This document shows positions 14,495-23,007 of a DNA stretch of 27,323 bases, piece after piece (positions within the stretch are counted from its first letter, which is position 1; the number at the start of each line of letters is the position of its first letter). The stretch covers positions 1-27,323 of the forward strand of contig JALSRF010000503.1 of assembly GCA_026984895.1 (NCBI GenBank), in the 5' to 3' direction. The position numbers and the translations under genes were made by a program. Under the pieces are notes generated by a model, which saw only the letters and a list, made by a program, of their open reading frames with translations, did not search any database and was not told where the DNA came from. This DNA is from Paracoccaceae bacterium. Its GTDB lineage: Bacteria > Pseudomonadota > Alphaproteobacteria > Rhodobacterales > Rhodobacteraceae.

Positions 14495-16663
14495 TCAGCC
14501 CTCGATTCGGCGCAGATCGGCCACCCCGAGGCACAGGTCGCGGATCGAAGACAGCATGTTCAGCCGGTTGCGGCGGATCACATCGTTTTCGTCATTCACC
14601 TGCACCGCTTCGAAAAACCCGTCGATGGCCACGCGCAGGGAGGCCAGCGAAGCCATGGCCGACGCGAAATCTTCGGCGTCGATCGCCGAAGAGATCGCCC
14701 CTCCCTCCTGCGAAAGCGCGCGAAACAGCGCCTTTTCCTGCGGCGCACGCAGGAATTTTTCTTCCGCGCCGTAGGAATATTCCACCCCGTCGCGCGCCTC
14801 GGCCTGTTCCAGGATGTTGTTGGCGCGCCGGAACCCCTGCAACAGGTTCGCCCCGTCCTCGGTTTCCAGGAAATCCGACAGCGCGCGCGCGCGGCGCACA
14901 AGCAGGCTCAGGTCATCGTTGCCGGGCATGGACAGACAGGCGTCGATCACATCGTGGCGAATGCCCCGGTCGCGCAGATGCACCTTCAGCCGGTCATGGA
15001 AGAATGCCAGCAGATCGTCGCCGGGGTCCTGCCGGGGCACGGCCTTTCCGTCGGGCTTTTCGCCCGTATCCGCCTTGCAGGCGTCGGTTTCGCCAGCCCG
15101 CTTGCCGGCCGCCGCCTTGCCGGCCGCCTGTTCGTCCAGCCCGTTCAGCGCCGCCCGGAACGCCTCCAGCAGCGGCAGGCGCAGATCGTTGTCCAGCACC
15201 AGCCGGATCACCCCGAGAGCGGCCCGCCGCAGCGCGAAGGGATCCTTGCTGCCGGTGGGTTTCTCGCCGATGGCCCAGAACCCGGCGAGCATGTCGATCT
15301 TGTCCGCCAGCCCCACCGCCACCGAGACCGGCGCCCGCGGCACCGCATCCGACGGCCCAAGCGGCGCATAGTGCTCTTCGCAGGCGGCAGCCACCTCGGC
15401 CCGAAGGCCCGCGGCCGTGGCGTAGCAGCGCCCCATGGTGCCCTGAAGTTCGGGGAATTCGTAGACCATTTCCGAGGCAAGATCGGCCTTGGCAACGCGC
15501 GCCGCTTCGCGCGCCAGCGCCGCATCGGCCCCGGTCGCCGGCGCCAGTTCGCCCGCCAGCCGTTCCAGCCGCGCAACGCGCTCCTTCTGGCTGCCGAGCC
15601 GGTTGTGGAAGGTCACATGGGCCAGCGCGTCCAGCCAGCTGGCCATGCCCGCCCGGGCCACGCGCAGATCGTTTTCCCAGAAGAACCGGGCATCGGCCAG
15701 CCGGGCGGCCAGAACCTTGCGGTTGCCGGCAAGGATGGCGGCGCCGTCATCGGCGGTTTCGCGGTTGGCAACGGTAACGAAACGCACGATCTGCCCGGAT
15801 TTCGGATCCTTCACGGAAAAGAACTTCTGGTGTTCGCGCATCGAGGTCTGCAGCACCTCCGGGGGCAGGCCCAGAAAATCGCTCTCGATCTCGCCCATCA
15901 GCACCACCGGCCATTCCACAAGCCCGGCGACCTCGGCCAGAAGCGCGGCATCCTCCACCAGTTCCAGCCCCTGGGCAAAGGCGGCGGTGGTGGCGTCGTG
16001 GCGAATGGCCTCTGCCCGCTCGGCCGCATCGAGGCGCACGAAGGCGCGCTTCAGCCGGGTGGCGTAGTCCTGAAAACCGGTCACCGAAAAGCGTCCCGGC
16101 GCCATGAACCGGTGCCCGGCGGTGCTGTCTCCGGCCTTGATGCCGTCGATGTCCAGCGCCACCACCCGCGCGCCGGCCTCATCCGACAGCAGGCACAGGA
16201 TCGAATGCAGCGGGCGGACCCATTTCAGCGTCCCGCCCCCCCAGCGCATGGACCTGGGCCAGGGGAAGTTGCGCACCGTGCACTCCAGCACCTCGGCGAC
16301 GATTTCGCCAGCCGGGCGGCCGGCATGCTCGATCACCGCGAACAGCACGTCGCCCTTTGCGGTGGCGCGGGTTTCAAGCTGCGCGCGGCGCATCCCGGTT
16401 GCGCGCAGGAACCCTTCGATCGCCTTTTGCGGCGCGTCGGCCCGCGGGCCCCGGCGCTCTTCGCGGCGCAGCGGGCTCTTGCCCGGCAGCCCCTCGACAT
16501 GCAGCGCCAGCCGGCGCGGCGTGACGAAAGCCCGCGCGCCGGAGCAGCGCAGCCCCGCCTCTGCCAGCCCGTCTGTCACCAGCCGCTTGAGATCGGCGCC
16601 GGCACGCGCCTGCATGCGCGCCGGAATTTCCTCGGAAAACAGTTCGATCAGAAGATCGGCCAT
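14495..16663 (-). CDS. glyS: Glycine--tRNA ligase beta subunit
   Basis: The tRNA-recognising beta subunit of the bacterial alpha2-beta2 glycyl-tRNA synthetase. The start [18 protein letters not shown] is the classic N-terminus; the body contains the family segments ERRGPRADAPQKAIEGFL and WPRSMRWGGG; the C-terminus carries a DALR-type anticodon-binding helical region. At 722 residues it is slightly longer than the usual 690 or so. Part of the excess is an Ala/Gly/Lys/Asp-rich insertion at about 512-548 encoded by a short 13-bp duplication (15101-15113, 15116-15128). I choose ATG 16663, overlapping the preceding stop as TGATG, with AAGGAAG upstream; a GTG one codon earlier is possible. It is last in glyQ-DUF-glyS. 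Confidence 0.97.
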   Translation of the reverse strand: MADLLIELFSEEIPARMQARAGADLKRLVTDGLAEAGLRCSGARAFVTPRRLALHVEGLPGKSPLRREERRGPRADAPQKAIEGFLRATGMRRAQLETRATAKGDVLFAVIEHAGRPAGEIVAEVLECTVRNFPWPRSMRWGGGTLKWVRPLHSILCLLSDEAGARVVALDIDGIKAGDSTAGHRFMAPGRFSVTGFQDYATRLKRAFVRLDAAERAEAIRHDATTAAFAQGLELVEDAALLAEVAGLVEWPVVLMGEIESDFLGLPPEVLQTSMREHQKFFSVKDPKSGQIVRFVTVANRETADDGAAILAGNRKVLAARLADARFFWENDLRVARAGMASWLDALAHVTFHNRLGSQKERVARLERLAGELAPATGADAALAREAARVAKADLASEMVYEFPELQGTMGRCYATAAGLRAEVAAACEEHYAPLGPSDAVPRAPVSVAVGLADKIDMLAGFWAIGEKPTGSKDPFALRRAALGVIRLVLDNDLRLPLLEAFRAALNGLDEQAAGKAAAGKRAGETDACKADTGEKPDGKAVPRQDPGDDLLAFFHDRLKVHLRDRGIRHDVIDACLSMPGNDDLSLLVRRARALSDFLETEDGANLLQGFRRANNILEQAEARDGVEYSYGAEEKFLRAPQEKALFRALSQEGGAISSAIDAEDFASAMASLASLRVAIDGFFEAVQVNDENDVIRRNRLNMLSSIRDLCLGVADLRRIEG

Positions 16664-17187
16664 CACTTCTTCCTTTCGGGCGGAGGCGGGCAGCCTTCGG
16701 GGGCGGGCTGGCCGTCATAGACCACCTCGCCGCAATGGTTCAACTGGTGCCAGGCATAGGCGCGTCCGTCGTCGTAGACCGCGATCACCTGATCGATGCC
16801 GTAGGTCACGTTGGCCTCGCCGAGAAAGGCCAGCGCCTTGCCGCTTTCCAGGTCGGCGCCGATCCGGGCGGCGTCGAAACAGTCGAACCAGCCCGGCCCG
16901 ATCAGCGGCCGGGCGTTTTCGTAGGGCGTGTAGGTTTCGGTCATCATCGCAAGGCTCTGCGGAGTCCTGAAACAGGCCCGAAAGCGCAGCGGCGAACTGT
17001 TGGCGTCGATGCCCCGGAAATCCTCGGTCAGGATCGGCTCGGCCCGGTCCTGGCCCAGCGGGGTCATGCGCATCACGGTATCGGCCGGCAGATCGAAGAA
17101 ATAGGCGTAGACCTGCAGATAGTAGATGGCCCCGCCGGCAAGCAGCGCGGAACCGACGATGATCGACACGAGAACCTTCCCCATCAT
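16663..17187 (-). CDS. Membrane-anchored DUF protein between glyQ and glyS (DUF6446-like)
   Basis: A 174-residue protein of unknown function. One N-terminal membrane segment (about residues 5-26, [20 protein letters not shown]) is followed by a probably periplasmic domain, rich in aromatics and with cysteines at CFRTP, WFDCFD, LNHCGEV and EGCPPPP. I recall this gene lying between glyQ and glyS in Rhodobacteraceae under the name DUF6446; I could not check the number. Its ATG overlaps the glyQ stop (ATGA) and its own stop overlaps glyS (TGATG), so it is translationally locked into the synthetase operon, although nothing in it suggests tRNA chemistry. The frame continues upstream through glyQ, but the double ATG at 17187/17184 is the sensible start. 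No function assigned. Confidence 0.8.
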   Translation of the reverse strand: MMGKVLVSIIVGSALLAGGAIYYLQVYAYFFDLPADTVMRMTPLGQDRAEPILTEDFRGIDANSSPLRFRACFRTPQSLAMMTETYTPYENARPLIGPGWFDCFDAARIGADLESGKALAFLGEANVTYGIDQVIAVYDDGRAYAWHQLNHCGEVVYDGQPAPEGCPPPPERKK

Positions 17188-18182
17188 GCGCCCTGCCCGT
17201 CGCCGGCACGGTTGCCGGAGGGCGCCGGGCCGGAGGGCGCGGGGCCGGCATCCGGTTCCTCGGACAGCGCGGTTTCGGATTGCAGCCAGGCGCCCGCACA
17301 GGCCCGTGCCAGCGCGCGCACCCGCCCGATATAGGCCTGGCGCTCGGTCACCGAGATCACCCCGCGCGCATCCAGCAGGTTGAACAGGTGGCTGGCCTTG
17401 ATGCACTGGTCGTAGGCCGGCAGCGCCATGACGATGCGCCGGCCGGTTTTCGGATCCTCTTCGGGGGCGGCCAGGATGCGCTGACACTCGGCCTCGGCAT
17501 CCTCGAAATGGCGCAGCAGCATCGCCGTGTCCGCCACATCGAAGTTCCAGCGCGAATACTGTTCTTCCGCCTGGCGGAAGACGTCGCCGTATTTCAGCGG
17601 GATCGGCGCATCGGGGTCGTTGAACGGCATCGCCATCACATGGTCCACCCCCAGCACATACATCGCCAGCCGTTCCAGCCCGTAGGTCAGCTCGCCCGAA
17701 ACCGGGTGGCAGTCATGGCCGCCGACCTGCTGGAAATAGGTGAACTGGCTGACTTCCATGCCGTCGCACCAGACCTCCCAGCCCAGGCCCCAGGCGCCCA
17801 GGGTCGGGCTTTCCCAGTCGTCCTCGACAAAACGGATGTCGTGCATCTCCATGTCGATGCCGATCGCCTGGAGGCTGCCCAGATACAGTGCCTGAAAATC
17901 CGGCGGGCTTGGCTTCAGGATCACCTGATACTGGTAATAGTGCTGCAGGCGGTTCGGATTTTCGCCATAGCGCCCGTCGGTGGGCCGGCGCGAGGGCTGG
18001 ACGAAGGCGGCCGCCCAGGGGCGCGGTCCCAGCGCGCGCAGCGTCGTCGCCGGATGAAACGTGCCCGCGCCCACCTCCATGTCATAGGGCTGCAGCACGG
18101 CACAGCCCTGCCCGGCCCAATAGGCCTGCAGCCGCAGGATGACCTCCTGGAACGAACGCGGTCTGGCGGGTCTGGCGGCCAT
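17184..18182 (-). CDS. glyQ: Glycine--tRNA ligase alpha subunit
   Basis: Catalytic subunit of alpha2-beta2 glycyl-tRNA synthetase, forming glycyl-adenylate and charging tRNA-Gly together with GlyS. Class II features are strong throughout: [18 protein letters not shown] at the N-terminus, [40 protein letters not shown] and [20 protein letters not shown]. The 332 residues include a non-conserved Pro/Ala/Gly tail (about the last 25 residues, with a duplicated GPAPS) beyond the usual 300 or so. The ATG at 18182 has AAAGGGAT upstream; the 15 extra codons before it lack family similarity. It heads the operon glyQ-DUF-glyS, and its stop overlaps the next start as ATGA. Confidence 0.97.
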   Translation of the reverse strand: MAARPARPRSFQEVILRLQAYWAGQGCAVLQPYDMEVGAGTFHPATTLRALGPRPWAAAFVQPSRRPTDGRYGENPNRLQHYYQYQVILKPSPPDFQALYLGSLQAIGIDMEMHDIRFVEDDWESPTLGAWGLGWEVWCDGMEVSQFTYFQQVGGHDCHPVSGELTYGLERLAMYVLGVDHVMAMPFNDPDAPIPLKYGDVFRQAEEQYSRWNFDVADTAMLLRHFEDAEAECQRILAAPEEDPKTGRRIVMALPAYDQCIKASHLFNLLDARGVISVTERQAYIGRVRALARACAGAWLQSETALSEEPDAGPAPSGPAPSGNRAGDGQGA

Positions 18183-18223
18183 CGTGATCCCTTTGCAGCG
18201 ATACCTTCGGAAACTCCGCGCCC

Positions 18224-18252
18224 TCAATAGGCAGCGTTGCCGGCAGGGTCAA
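18224..18252 (-). promoter_or_regulatory. Predicted promoter of the glyQ operon
   Basis: On the reverse strand TTGACC (18252-18247), a 17-nt spacer and TATTGA (18229-18224) form a near-consensus promoter about 42 nt upstream of the glyQ ATG, so the leader is roughly 35 nt. No T-box or other leader structure would fit in it. Confidence 0.6.
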
Positions 18253-18288
18253 TTGCGGCCGTGCCGATCGCGCGCCCGGTTGCCCCGG

Positions 18289-18317
18289 TTGCAACGGAAA
18301 CTGGCCCCGTGCATACC
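18289..18317 (+). promoter_or_regulatory. Possible promoter of the SPOR/PG-binding protein gene
   Basis: TTGCAA (18289-18294), a 17-nt spacer and CATACC (18312-18317) face the gene starting at 18378. The -10 is a weak match. It is divergent from the glyQ promoter, with the two -35 boxes about 36 bp apart. Confidence 0.35.
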
Positions 18318-18377
18318 GCGCGACGGGCCGCTATGGTCCGGCACGAGAATCAGGGAACCGGGAGCGGATGACAGTTC

Positions 18378-20222
18378 ATGCGTAAAATTCTGATCGGGTT
18401 GTATTTCTTGTTCGCAACCGTTGCCGCCGACATGGCCGCCGCACAGCAACAGGTCTGGATACAGATCAAGGCCGAGCGAACGCTTGCCCGTGCCCGGGAG
18501 GCGGCGCGCGACTTTGCGACGCGGGTGCAGCCGGTCAGCGGGTTTGCCCTGCGCAACGGCTGGTTCGCGGTGGCGCTCGGGCCGTTTGGCCCGAACGAAG
18601 CGCAGGACACGCTGCAACAGTTGCGCATCACCCGGCAGATCCCGACAGACAGCTATATCACCGACGGCGCCGGATTTGGCGCGCGCTTCTGGCCGATCGG
18701 CGCCGGTCAGATGGAAAGCGGGCAGATCGGGACCGCCGCCGCCCGGAACGAAACGCCGGCCCCCGAAACCACGCCGCCGGGGGCCGCCGGCACGGGAGAC
18801 GCCGGCACGGGGGGCGATACCGTCTCTGCCGCCTCGCCTGCCGGTGCCTCGCCTGCCAGTGCCTCGCCTGCCGCAGCCGACGAAACCCCTGCACAGGCCC
18901 GGCAGTCCGAGCGCCTTCTCAGCCGCGCAGAGCGCGAGCTTGTCCAGACGGCGCTGAAAGCCGAGGGACTTTATGGCGCGGCGATCGACGGCGCCATCGG
19001 CCCGGGCACGCGCCGCTCCATGGCCGCCTGGCAATCCCGGGAAGGGTTCGAACCCACCGGCGTTCTGACCAGCGGCCAGCGCCAGATCCTGCTGGATCGC
19101 TACCGGGCACTGCGCGATTCGCTGGGCATTGCCGAGGTGGTGGACGATGTTGCCGGCATTCGGATCGACCTGCCGCTTGGCCTGGTTGCATTCGACCGCT
19201 ACGATCCGCCTTTCGCGAAATATGCCGGCAAGACCGGGATACCGCTTGTCCTTCTGATCAGCCAGACCGGCGACCGCGCCAGCCTGCGCGCGCTCTACGA
19301 TGTCATGCAGACCCTGGACGTGGTGCCGCTTTCCGGCAAGCGCAGCCTGAAAAAGACCAGTTTCACCCTGACCGGCGAAGACGACCGGATCACCTCCTAT
19401 ACCTATGCCGCGCTTTCAGGGAACGCGATCAAGGGCTTTACCCTGGTCTGGCCGCGCAACGACGCGAAACGGCGCAAACTGGTGCTTGCCGCGATGCGCG
19501 ACAGTTTCAGGACCATCGGCGGGCAGACCATGCCCGATGTCGTCGGCGACAGCGCCGAAAACCAGTCGATCGACCTGCTGGCCGGGCTGGCCATTCGCCG
19601 GCCCCGCGTCACGCGCTCGGGCTTTTTCGTGTCCGAAACCGGGGCGGTGCTGACCAGCGCCACGGCGGTGCGCTCCTGCAAGCGGGTGACGATCGGCGAC
19701 GACACCCCGGCGCGCATCGCGGCCGTGAACGACAGGCTCGGGCTGGCTCTTGTGCTGCCGGAAAAACCGCTGGCACCGCTGGAAAGCGCCGCGCTGCGCA
19801 GCACGCCCGAACGGCTTGGCACCGAGGTATCGGTTTCCGGCTATTCCTACGGCGGGCGGCTCGGGGCGCCGACGCTGACCTATGGCCGGCTTGCCGAACT
19901 GCGCGGCCTGAATGGCGAGGACGACCTGGAAAGGCTGACGCTGGAAACGACGCAGGCCGATGCCGGCGGGCCGGTGCTGGACCCGTCGGGGGCGGTTGTC
20001 GGGGTGTTGCTGGACAACCAGGAGCAACCGGCCCGGCGGCTGCCCGAAAGCGTCCGTTTTGCCGCGCGGGCCCGGGCCGTCGCACGTTTCCTGGACGAAA
20101 ACGGGATCGCCACGCGCACGCAGGGCGATGGCGCCGCGGCGCTGAGCCCGGAGGACCTGGCGACCCGGGCCGAATCCATGACCGTTCTGGTCAGCTGCTG
20201 GGACCGGGCCGCGGCCCCGTGA
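18378..20222 (+). CDS. Exported SPOR / peptidoglycan-binding protein with an inactive trypsin-like domain
   Basis: A 614-residue envelope protein. Order: Sec signal peptide (1-22, cleavage near AAA-QQQ); SPOR-like repeat domain (about 24-105, VWIQIKAERTLARAREAARD), expected to bind denuded septal glycan; a low-complexity linker (about 115-180) with 5-residue ASPAG/ASPAS/ASPAA repeats; a PG_binding_1 domain (about 185-240, ELVQTALKAEGLYGAAIDG); a middle region; and a C-terminal chymotrypsin-fold domain (about 410-590). The triad is missing: the TNAH-V segment reads TSATAV (His to Thr429), the DLAL aspartate is Gly455 in DRLGLALV, and the GNSGGP serine is Ala529 in QADAGGPVLD. Cys434 and Cys607 might form a disulfide. 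So I read it as a non-catalytic wall-binding or scaffold protein. The Shine-Dalgarno is poorly spaced. Confidence 0.83.
   Translation: MRKILIGLYFLFATVAADMAAAQQQVWIQIKAERTLARAREAARDFATRVQPVSGFALRNGWFAVALGPFGPNEAQDTLQQLRITRQIPTDSYITDGAGFGARFWPIGAGQMESGQIGTAAARNETPAPETTPPGAAGTGDAGTGGDTVSAASPAGASPASASPAAADETPAQARQSERLLSRAERELVQTALKAEGLYGAAIDGAIGPGTRRSMAAWQSREGFEPTGVLTSGQRQILLDRYRALRDSLGIAEVVDDVAGIRIDLPLGLVAFDRYDPPFAKYAGKTGIPLVLLISQTGDRASLRALYDVMQTLDVVPLSGKRSLKKTSFTLTGEDDRITSYTYAALSGNAIKGFTLVWPRNDAKRRKLVLAAMRDSFRTIGGQTMPDVVGDSAENQSIDLLAGLAIRRPRVTRSGFFVSETGAVLTSATAVRSCKRVTIGDDTPARIAAVNDRLGLALVLPEKPLAPLESAALRSTPERLGTEVSVSGYSYGGRLGAPTLTYGRLAELRGLNGEDDLERLTLETTQADAGGPVLDPSGAVVGVLLDNQEQPARRLPESVRFAARARAVARFLDENGIATRTQGDGAAALSPEDLATRAESMTVLVSCWDRAAAP
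18786..18875 (+). repeat. 15-bp in-frame coding repeats in the linker of the SPOR/PG-binding protein
   Basis: Two 15-bp units GCCGGCACGGGNGRC-like (18786-18800, 18801-18815) and, slightly downstream, three 15-bp units GCCTCGCCTGCCNGT-like (18831-18845, 18846-18860, 18861-18875). All are multiples of three, so copy changes would only lengthen or shorten the flexible Ala/Ser/Pro/Gly linker. Confidence 0.8.
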
Positions 20223-20605
20223 ACCGGCTTGCGGTGCCGTGCCTGTCGCTGAGCGGCGCGGGCCGGGGCGTGTCGCATCCATGTGTTTTCGCATCCATGT
20301 GTTTTCGCGGCAAACGTCGCGGCGCCGGTTTTTCGCATGTCCGGTCCAAGGGACGCGCTCCGCCGGCTGCCGGCTTCGGGCGCCATTTGGCTTCGGGCGC
20401 CGTGCCTGGGGCCTTTTGCAGCTGACCCGGGCCGGCGCGCCACCCGACACAGCGCCGATGCCGGCGGCCCGGGCGGGGGCGGCCCGGGCGGGCGCAAGAA
20501 GGCCCCGCCTGCGCACCCCGGGCAAGGCAGGCCTGCCCCGGGGTCAGGCCCCATCAAACCCGTTAACCCGTCAAGCTGCGCGCGTCTGATTGACGGGGCC
20601 TGGCC
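20223..20605. other. 383-bp intergenic region between convergent genes, with several small direct repeats
   Basis: No credible gene. It contains an exact 2 x 16-bp repeat at 20275-20306 (listed separately), two copies of GGCTTCGGGCGCC (about 20372-20384 and 20389-20401), and two copies of CGGCCCGGGCGGG 16 bp apart (20464-20476 and 20480-20492). A hairpin GGCCTG...CAGGCC (20530-20535 and 20545-20550) with a self-complementary CCCCGGGG loop is the only terminator-like structure for the flanking convergent genes, but it has no T-tract. Confidence 0.55.
20275..20306. repeat. 2 x 16-bp exact tandem repeat
   Basis: GCATCCATGTGTTTTC occurs twice head to tail (20275-20290 and 20291-20306), about 50 bp after the stop of the SPOR/PG-binding gene. 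It is notably AT-richer than the flanks, and a partial echo (TTTTTCGCATGTCC) follows at about 20330-20343. Confidence 0.85.
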
Positions 20606-21709
20606 CTAGCCGACGTGAAACAGCGTGTTGAACAGCTTGGGGTCCAGGCTTTCGTTGGCGAAGGTGTCGCCTTCGGTCAGAACCGATACCGCATCGTGAC
20701 TGTGCAGGCTTTCCTGATGGCTGGCGATGATGCGAAAATCGCCGATCCGCGCATCGCCCTGCAGCGCCTGTGAAAACAGCCGGGCCGCGTCTTCGACGAA
20801 AATCGGGTTGGCGGCGTTCAGTTCGGCAAAGGCCTGTTCGTCCTCGCGCTTGACCATCACCTGGGTTTCGGTGGGCACGACCGTGCGGCAATGGTCGATC
20901 AGGTCCTCGAACCACAGACACGGCCCGTCGCAGTTCATCACCACCGAGATACGCGCCACCGAGCGCTGCGAATGCGGCGTGGCCAGTTGCCCGCGCTGCT
21001 GGCGGGCATGTTCGCTGAGTTCCAGAGAGCACGGGCAGGTCGAGGAATAGACATAGTCGAGGTGGATGATCTTCTTGCGCACGCCGCCGGTTTCCACCAG
21101 TTCCAGCGCGATGTCGTAATACTGGAACCCCGACAGGCCCGAGCGCAGCGACGCCACGCGCATCGGGAAGGAAAACCGCATCTGGATACGCGCATCGAAA
21201 CTGTCCAGGTCGTTCTTGTAGGCGTCAAGAGCGGTCTCGATCACGTCGAAGGAAAAGGTCTTTTCGGCATAACGGTAGAACGACCGCATGATCCGCGACA
21301 TGTTGATGCCCTTCTTGCCGGCGTCCAGGCTGACCGTGCCGGTGACCGAGGTTTCCAGCGTCAGATCGTCGCCGTCGCGGGTGTGAAAGCGGATCGGCAG
21401 GCGAAAGTTGGAAATGCCCACATGTTCGATATGGCGTTTCGCCCCCTTGATCAGGCTTTCGGGGCCGTTCTGAAGATCGGGAAGCGAGGCAAGATAGGCC
21501 GCATCCACCTGGAATTCTTCGGGGTAGGCGCGCATCAACGCCGGGTAATTGCCCAGTTCGTGCCCCGGCAGGAGCCGGGCAATGGACGGGTGCAGATCGG
21601 CGATTTCGGTTGGCGTCGCATTCGCCGCCCAGGCCTTCAGCGTTTCGAGCGCGGCTTCGGCCGCGGCGCGTTCGGGTGCCGGGCCGGTCTTGCCGGACTG
21701 GATATTCAT
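20606..21709 (-). CDS. folE2: GTP cyclohydrolase FolE2 (type IB)
   Basis: Opens GTP to 7,8-dihydroneopterin triphosphate, the first step of folate synthesis, in organisms that lack or supplement classical FolE. The 367 residues match the COG1469 family: DLHPSIARLLPGHELGNYPAL (38-58), VGISNFRLPIRF (97-108), a KKGINMSR segment (132-139), the active-site YSSTCPCSLELSEH (211-224, Cys215/Cys217) and ATPHSQRS (233-240, His236). The C-terminal HQESLHSHDAVS is typical. The start is ATG 21709 with AGGGGGG upstream; the frame is open further upstream without family similarity. It lies 94 bp downstream of metZ on the same strand. With folB and folP about 10 kb away it completes part of the folate pathway in this window. 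Confidence 0.96.
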   Translation of the reverse strand: MNIQSGKTGPAPERAAAEAALETLKAWAANATPTEIADLHPSIARLLPGHELGNYPALMRAYPEEFQVDAAYLASLPDLQNGPESLIKGAKRHIEHVGISNFRLPIRFHTRDGDDLTLETSVTGTVSLDAGKKGINMSRIMRSFYRYAEKTFSFDVIETALDAYKNDLDSFDARIQMRFSFPMRVASLRSGLSGFQYYDIALELVETGGVRKKIIHLDYVYSSTCPCSLELSEHARQQRGQLATPHSQRSVARISVVMNCDGPCLWFEDLIDHCRTVVPTETQVMVKREDEQAFAELNAANPIFVEDAARLFSQALQGDARIGDFRIIASHQESLHSHDAVSVLTEGDTFANESLDPKLFNTLFHVG

Positions 21710-21740
21710 CGGGTTCCCCCCTGATACTGTTCGCGGCTCC

Positions 21741-21769
21741 AACCTAATGGCTTTGGCGCCGGATTCCAA
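21741..21769 (-). promoter_or_regulatory. Possible promoter of folE2
   Basis: On the reverse strand TTGGAA (21769-21764), a 17-nt spacer and TAGGTT (21746-21741), about 31 nt upstream of the folE2 ATG. If real, folE2 can be transcribed independently of the SAM-controlled metZ. I see no Zur-like palindrome here. Confidence 0.4.
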
Positions 21770-21803
21770 ATCCCGCGCCGCAACCTGCGACCAGATGCGC
21801 ACC

Positions 21804-22985
21804 TTACGCGGCGCCAAGCGCCTGCAGGATATCGGCGGTCAGATCGGCGCCATCCTCAAGCCCGACCGAAACGCGCACCAGCCCCGGCGTGATCCCGAGG
21901 CGCGCCTTCTGGTCGTCGCTCAGGCGCTGGTGGGTGGTGGTCGCCGGATGGGTGACGAGGCTTTTCGCATCGGCGAAATTATTGGTAATCGTGAATATTT
22001 CCAATGCGTTGAGGAAACGGAACGCCGCCTCCTTGCCGCCCTTCAGGTCAATCGCCAGCACGGTGCCGCCGGCCTCCATCTGGCGCCGGGCCAATTCGTG
22101 CTGCGGGTGGCTCGGATGGTGCGGATACAGCATCCGGGCCAGCTTTTCGTGGCCGGCCAGCGCCTCGGCCAGCGCGGTTGCCGTGGCGGTCTGGGCGCGC
22201 ACCCGCAAATCCAGCGTTTCCAGCGATTTCAGCATCACCCAGGCGTTGAACGGGCTGAGCGCGCCGCCGGTGTGCTTGGCGTAGGGCTCGATCAATTCGC
22301 GGATCAGCGCGCGGCTGCCCAGCACCACGCCGCCCAGGCAGCGGCCCTGCCCGTCCACATGCTTGGTGGTGGAATAGACCACCAGATCGGCGCCGCAGCG
22401 CAGCGCGTAGGAATAAAGCGGCGTGGCAAAGGCGTTGTCGACGATCACCCGCGCACCCACCGCATGCGCCAGCTCGCTTACCGCGGCCAGGTCGATGACC
22501 TCCAGCGTCGGGTTGGAGATGGATTCGAGAAACACCGCCGCCGTTTCGGGCCGGATCGCCGCCTTCCAGGCCGCAAGGTCGGTGCCATCGACGAAATCCA
22601 CCGCCACCCCGAAACGTCCGAGCACCGTGCCCAGGATGTATTCGCAAGACCCGAACAGCGCGCGCGCGGCCACCACATGATCACCCGCCTTGAGCAGCGC
22701 CATCAGCGCCACGGTCACCGCCGCCATGCCCGATGCGGTGGCAAAGGCGTCCTCGGCCCCTTCGAGCGCCGCGATACGGTCCTCGAACATGCGCACCGTC
22801 GGGTTGCCGTAGCGGGCATAGATGAATTCGTCCGGGCCGGCCTCGATGAAGCGCGCCTCGGCCGCTTCGGCGCTGTCGTAGACGAACCCCTGGGTGAGGA
22901 AGATCGCCTCGCTCACCTCGCCATACTGGCTGCGCCGGGTGCCGGCATGCACCGTTTTCGTGCGTTTTTTCCATCTGTTGCCCAT
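21804..22985 (-). CDS. metZ: O-succinylhomoserine sulfhydrylase
   Basis: PLP enzyme of the Cys/Met-metabolism family that converts O-succinylhomoserine and sulfide directly to homocysteine. The 393 residues contain YARYGNPT (56-63, PLP phosphate-binding Tyr from the neighbouring subunit), ASGMAAV (84-90), the cofactor Asp183 in IVDNAFATPL, and the Schiff-base Lys208 in VVYSTTKHVDGQGR. SISNPTLEVID and LVTHPATTTHQRL are also typical of MetZ rather than MetB or MetC. The ATG at 22985 is fixed by a full Shine-Dalgarno AAGGAGG 8 nt upstream; the long open frame beyond it runs through the riboswitch. A SAM-II riboswitch plus terminator controls it, which fits methionine synthesis. Confidence 0.95.
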   Translation of the reverse strand: MGNRWKKRTKTVHAGTRRSQYGEVSEAIFLTQGFVYDSAEAAEARFIEAGPDEFIYARYGNPTVRMFEDRIAALEGAEDAFATASGMAAVTVALMALLKAGDHVVAARALFGSCEYILGTVLGRFGVAVDFVDGTDLAAWKAAIRPETAAVFLESISNPTLEVIDLAAVSELAHAVGARVIVDNAFATPLYSYALRCGADLVVYSTTKHVDGQGRCLGGVVLGSRALIRELIEPYAKHTGGALSPFNAWVMLKSLETLDLRVRAQTATATALAEALAGHEKLARMLYPHHPSHPQHELARRQMEAGGTVLAIDLKGGKEAAFRFLNALEIFTITNNFADAKSLVTHPATTTHQRLSDDQKARLGITPGLVRVSVGLEDGADLTADILQALGAA

Positions 22986-23007
22986 TGCCGCGCCTCCTTC
23001 GCGCATG

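Noticed and set aside
14432..16720. A 762-codon open frame antisense to glyS
   Set aside because: Same GC-driven shadow effect; the composition is typical of antisense translation and GlyS on the other strand is unmistakable.
18183..18223. T-box or other tRNA-sensing leader for the glyQ operon
   Set aside because: The predicted leader is only about 35 nt, and T-boxes are not expected in this bacterial group.
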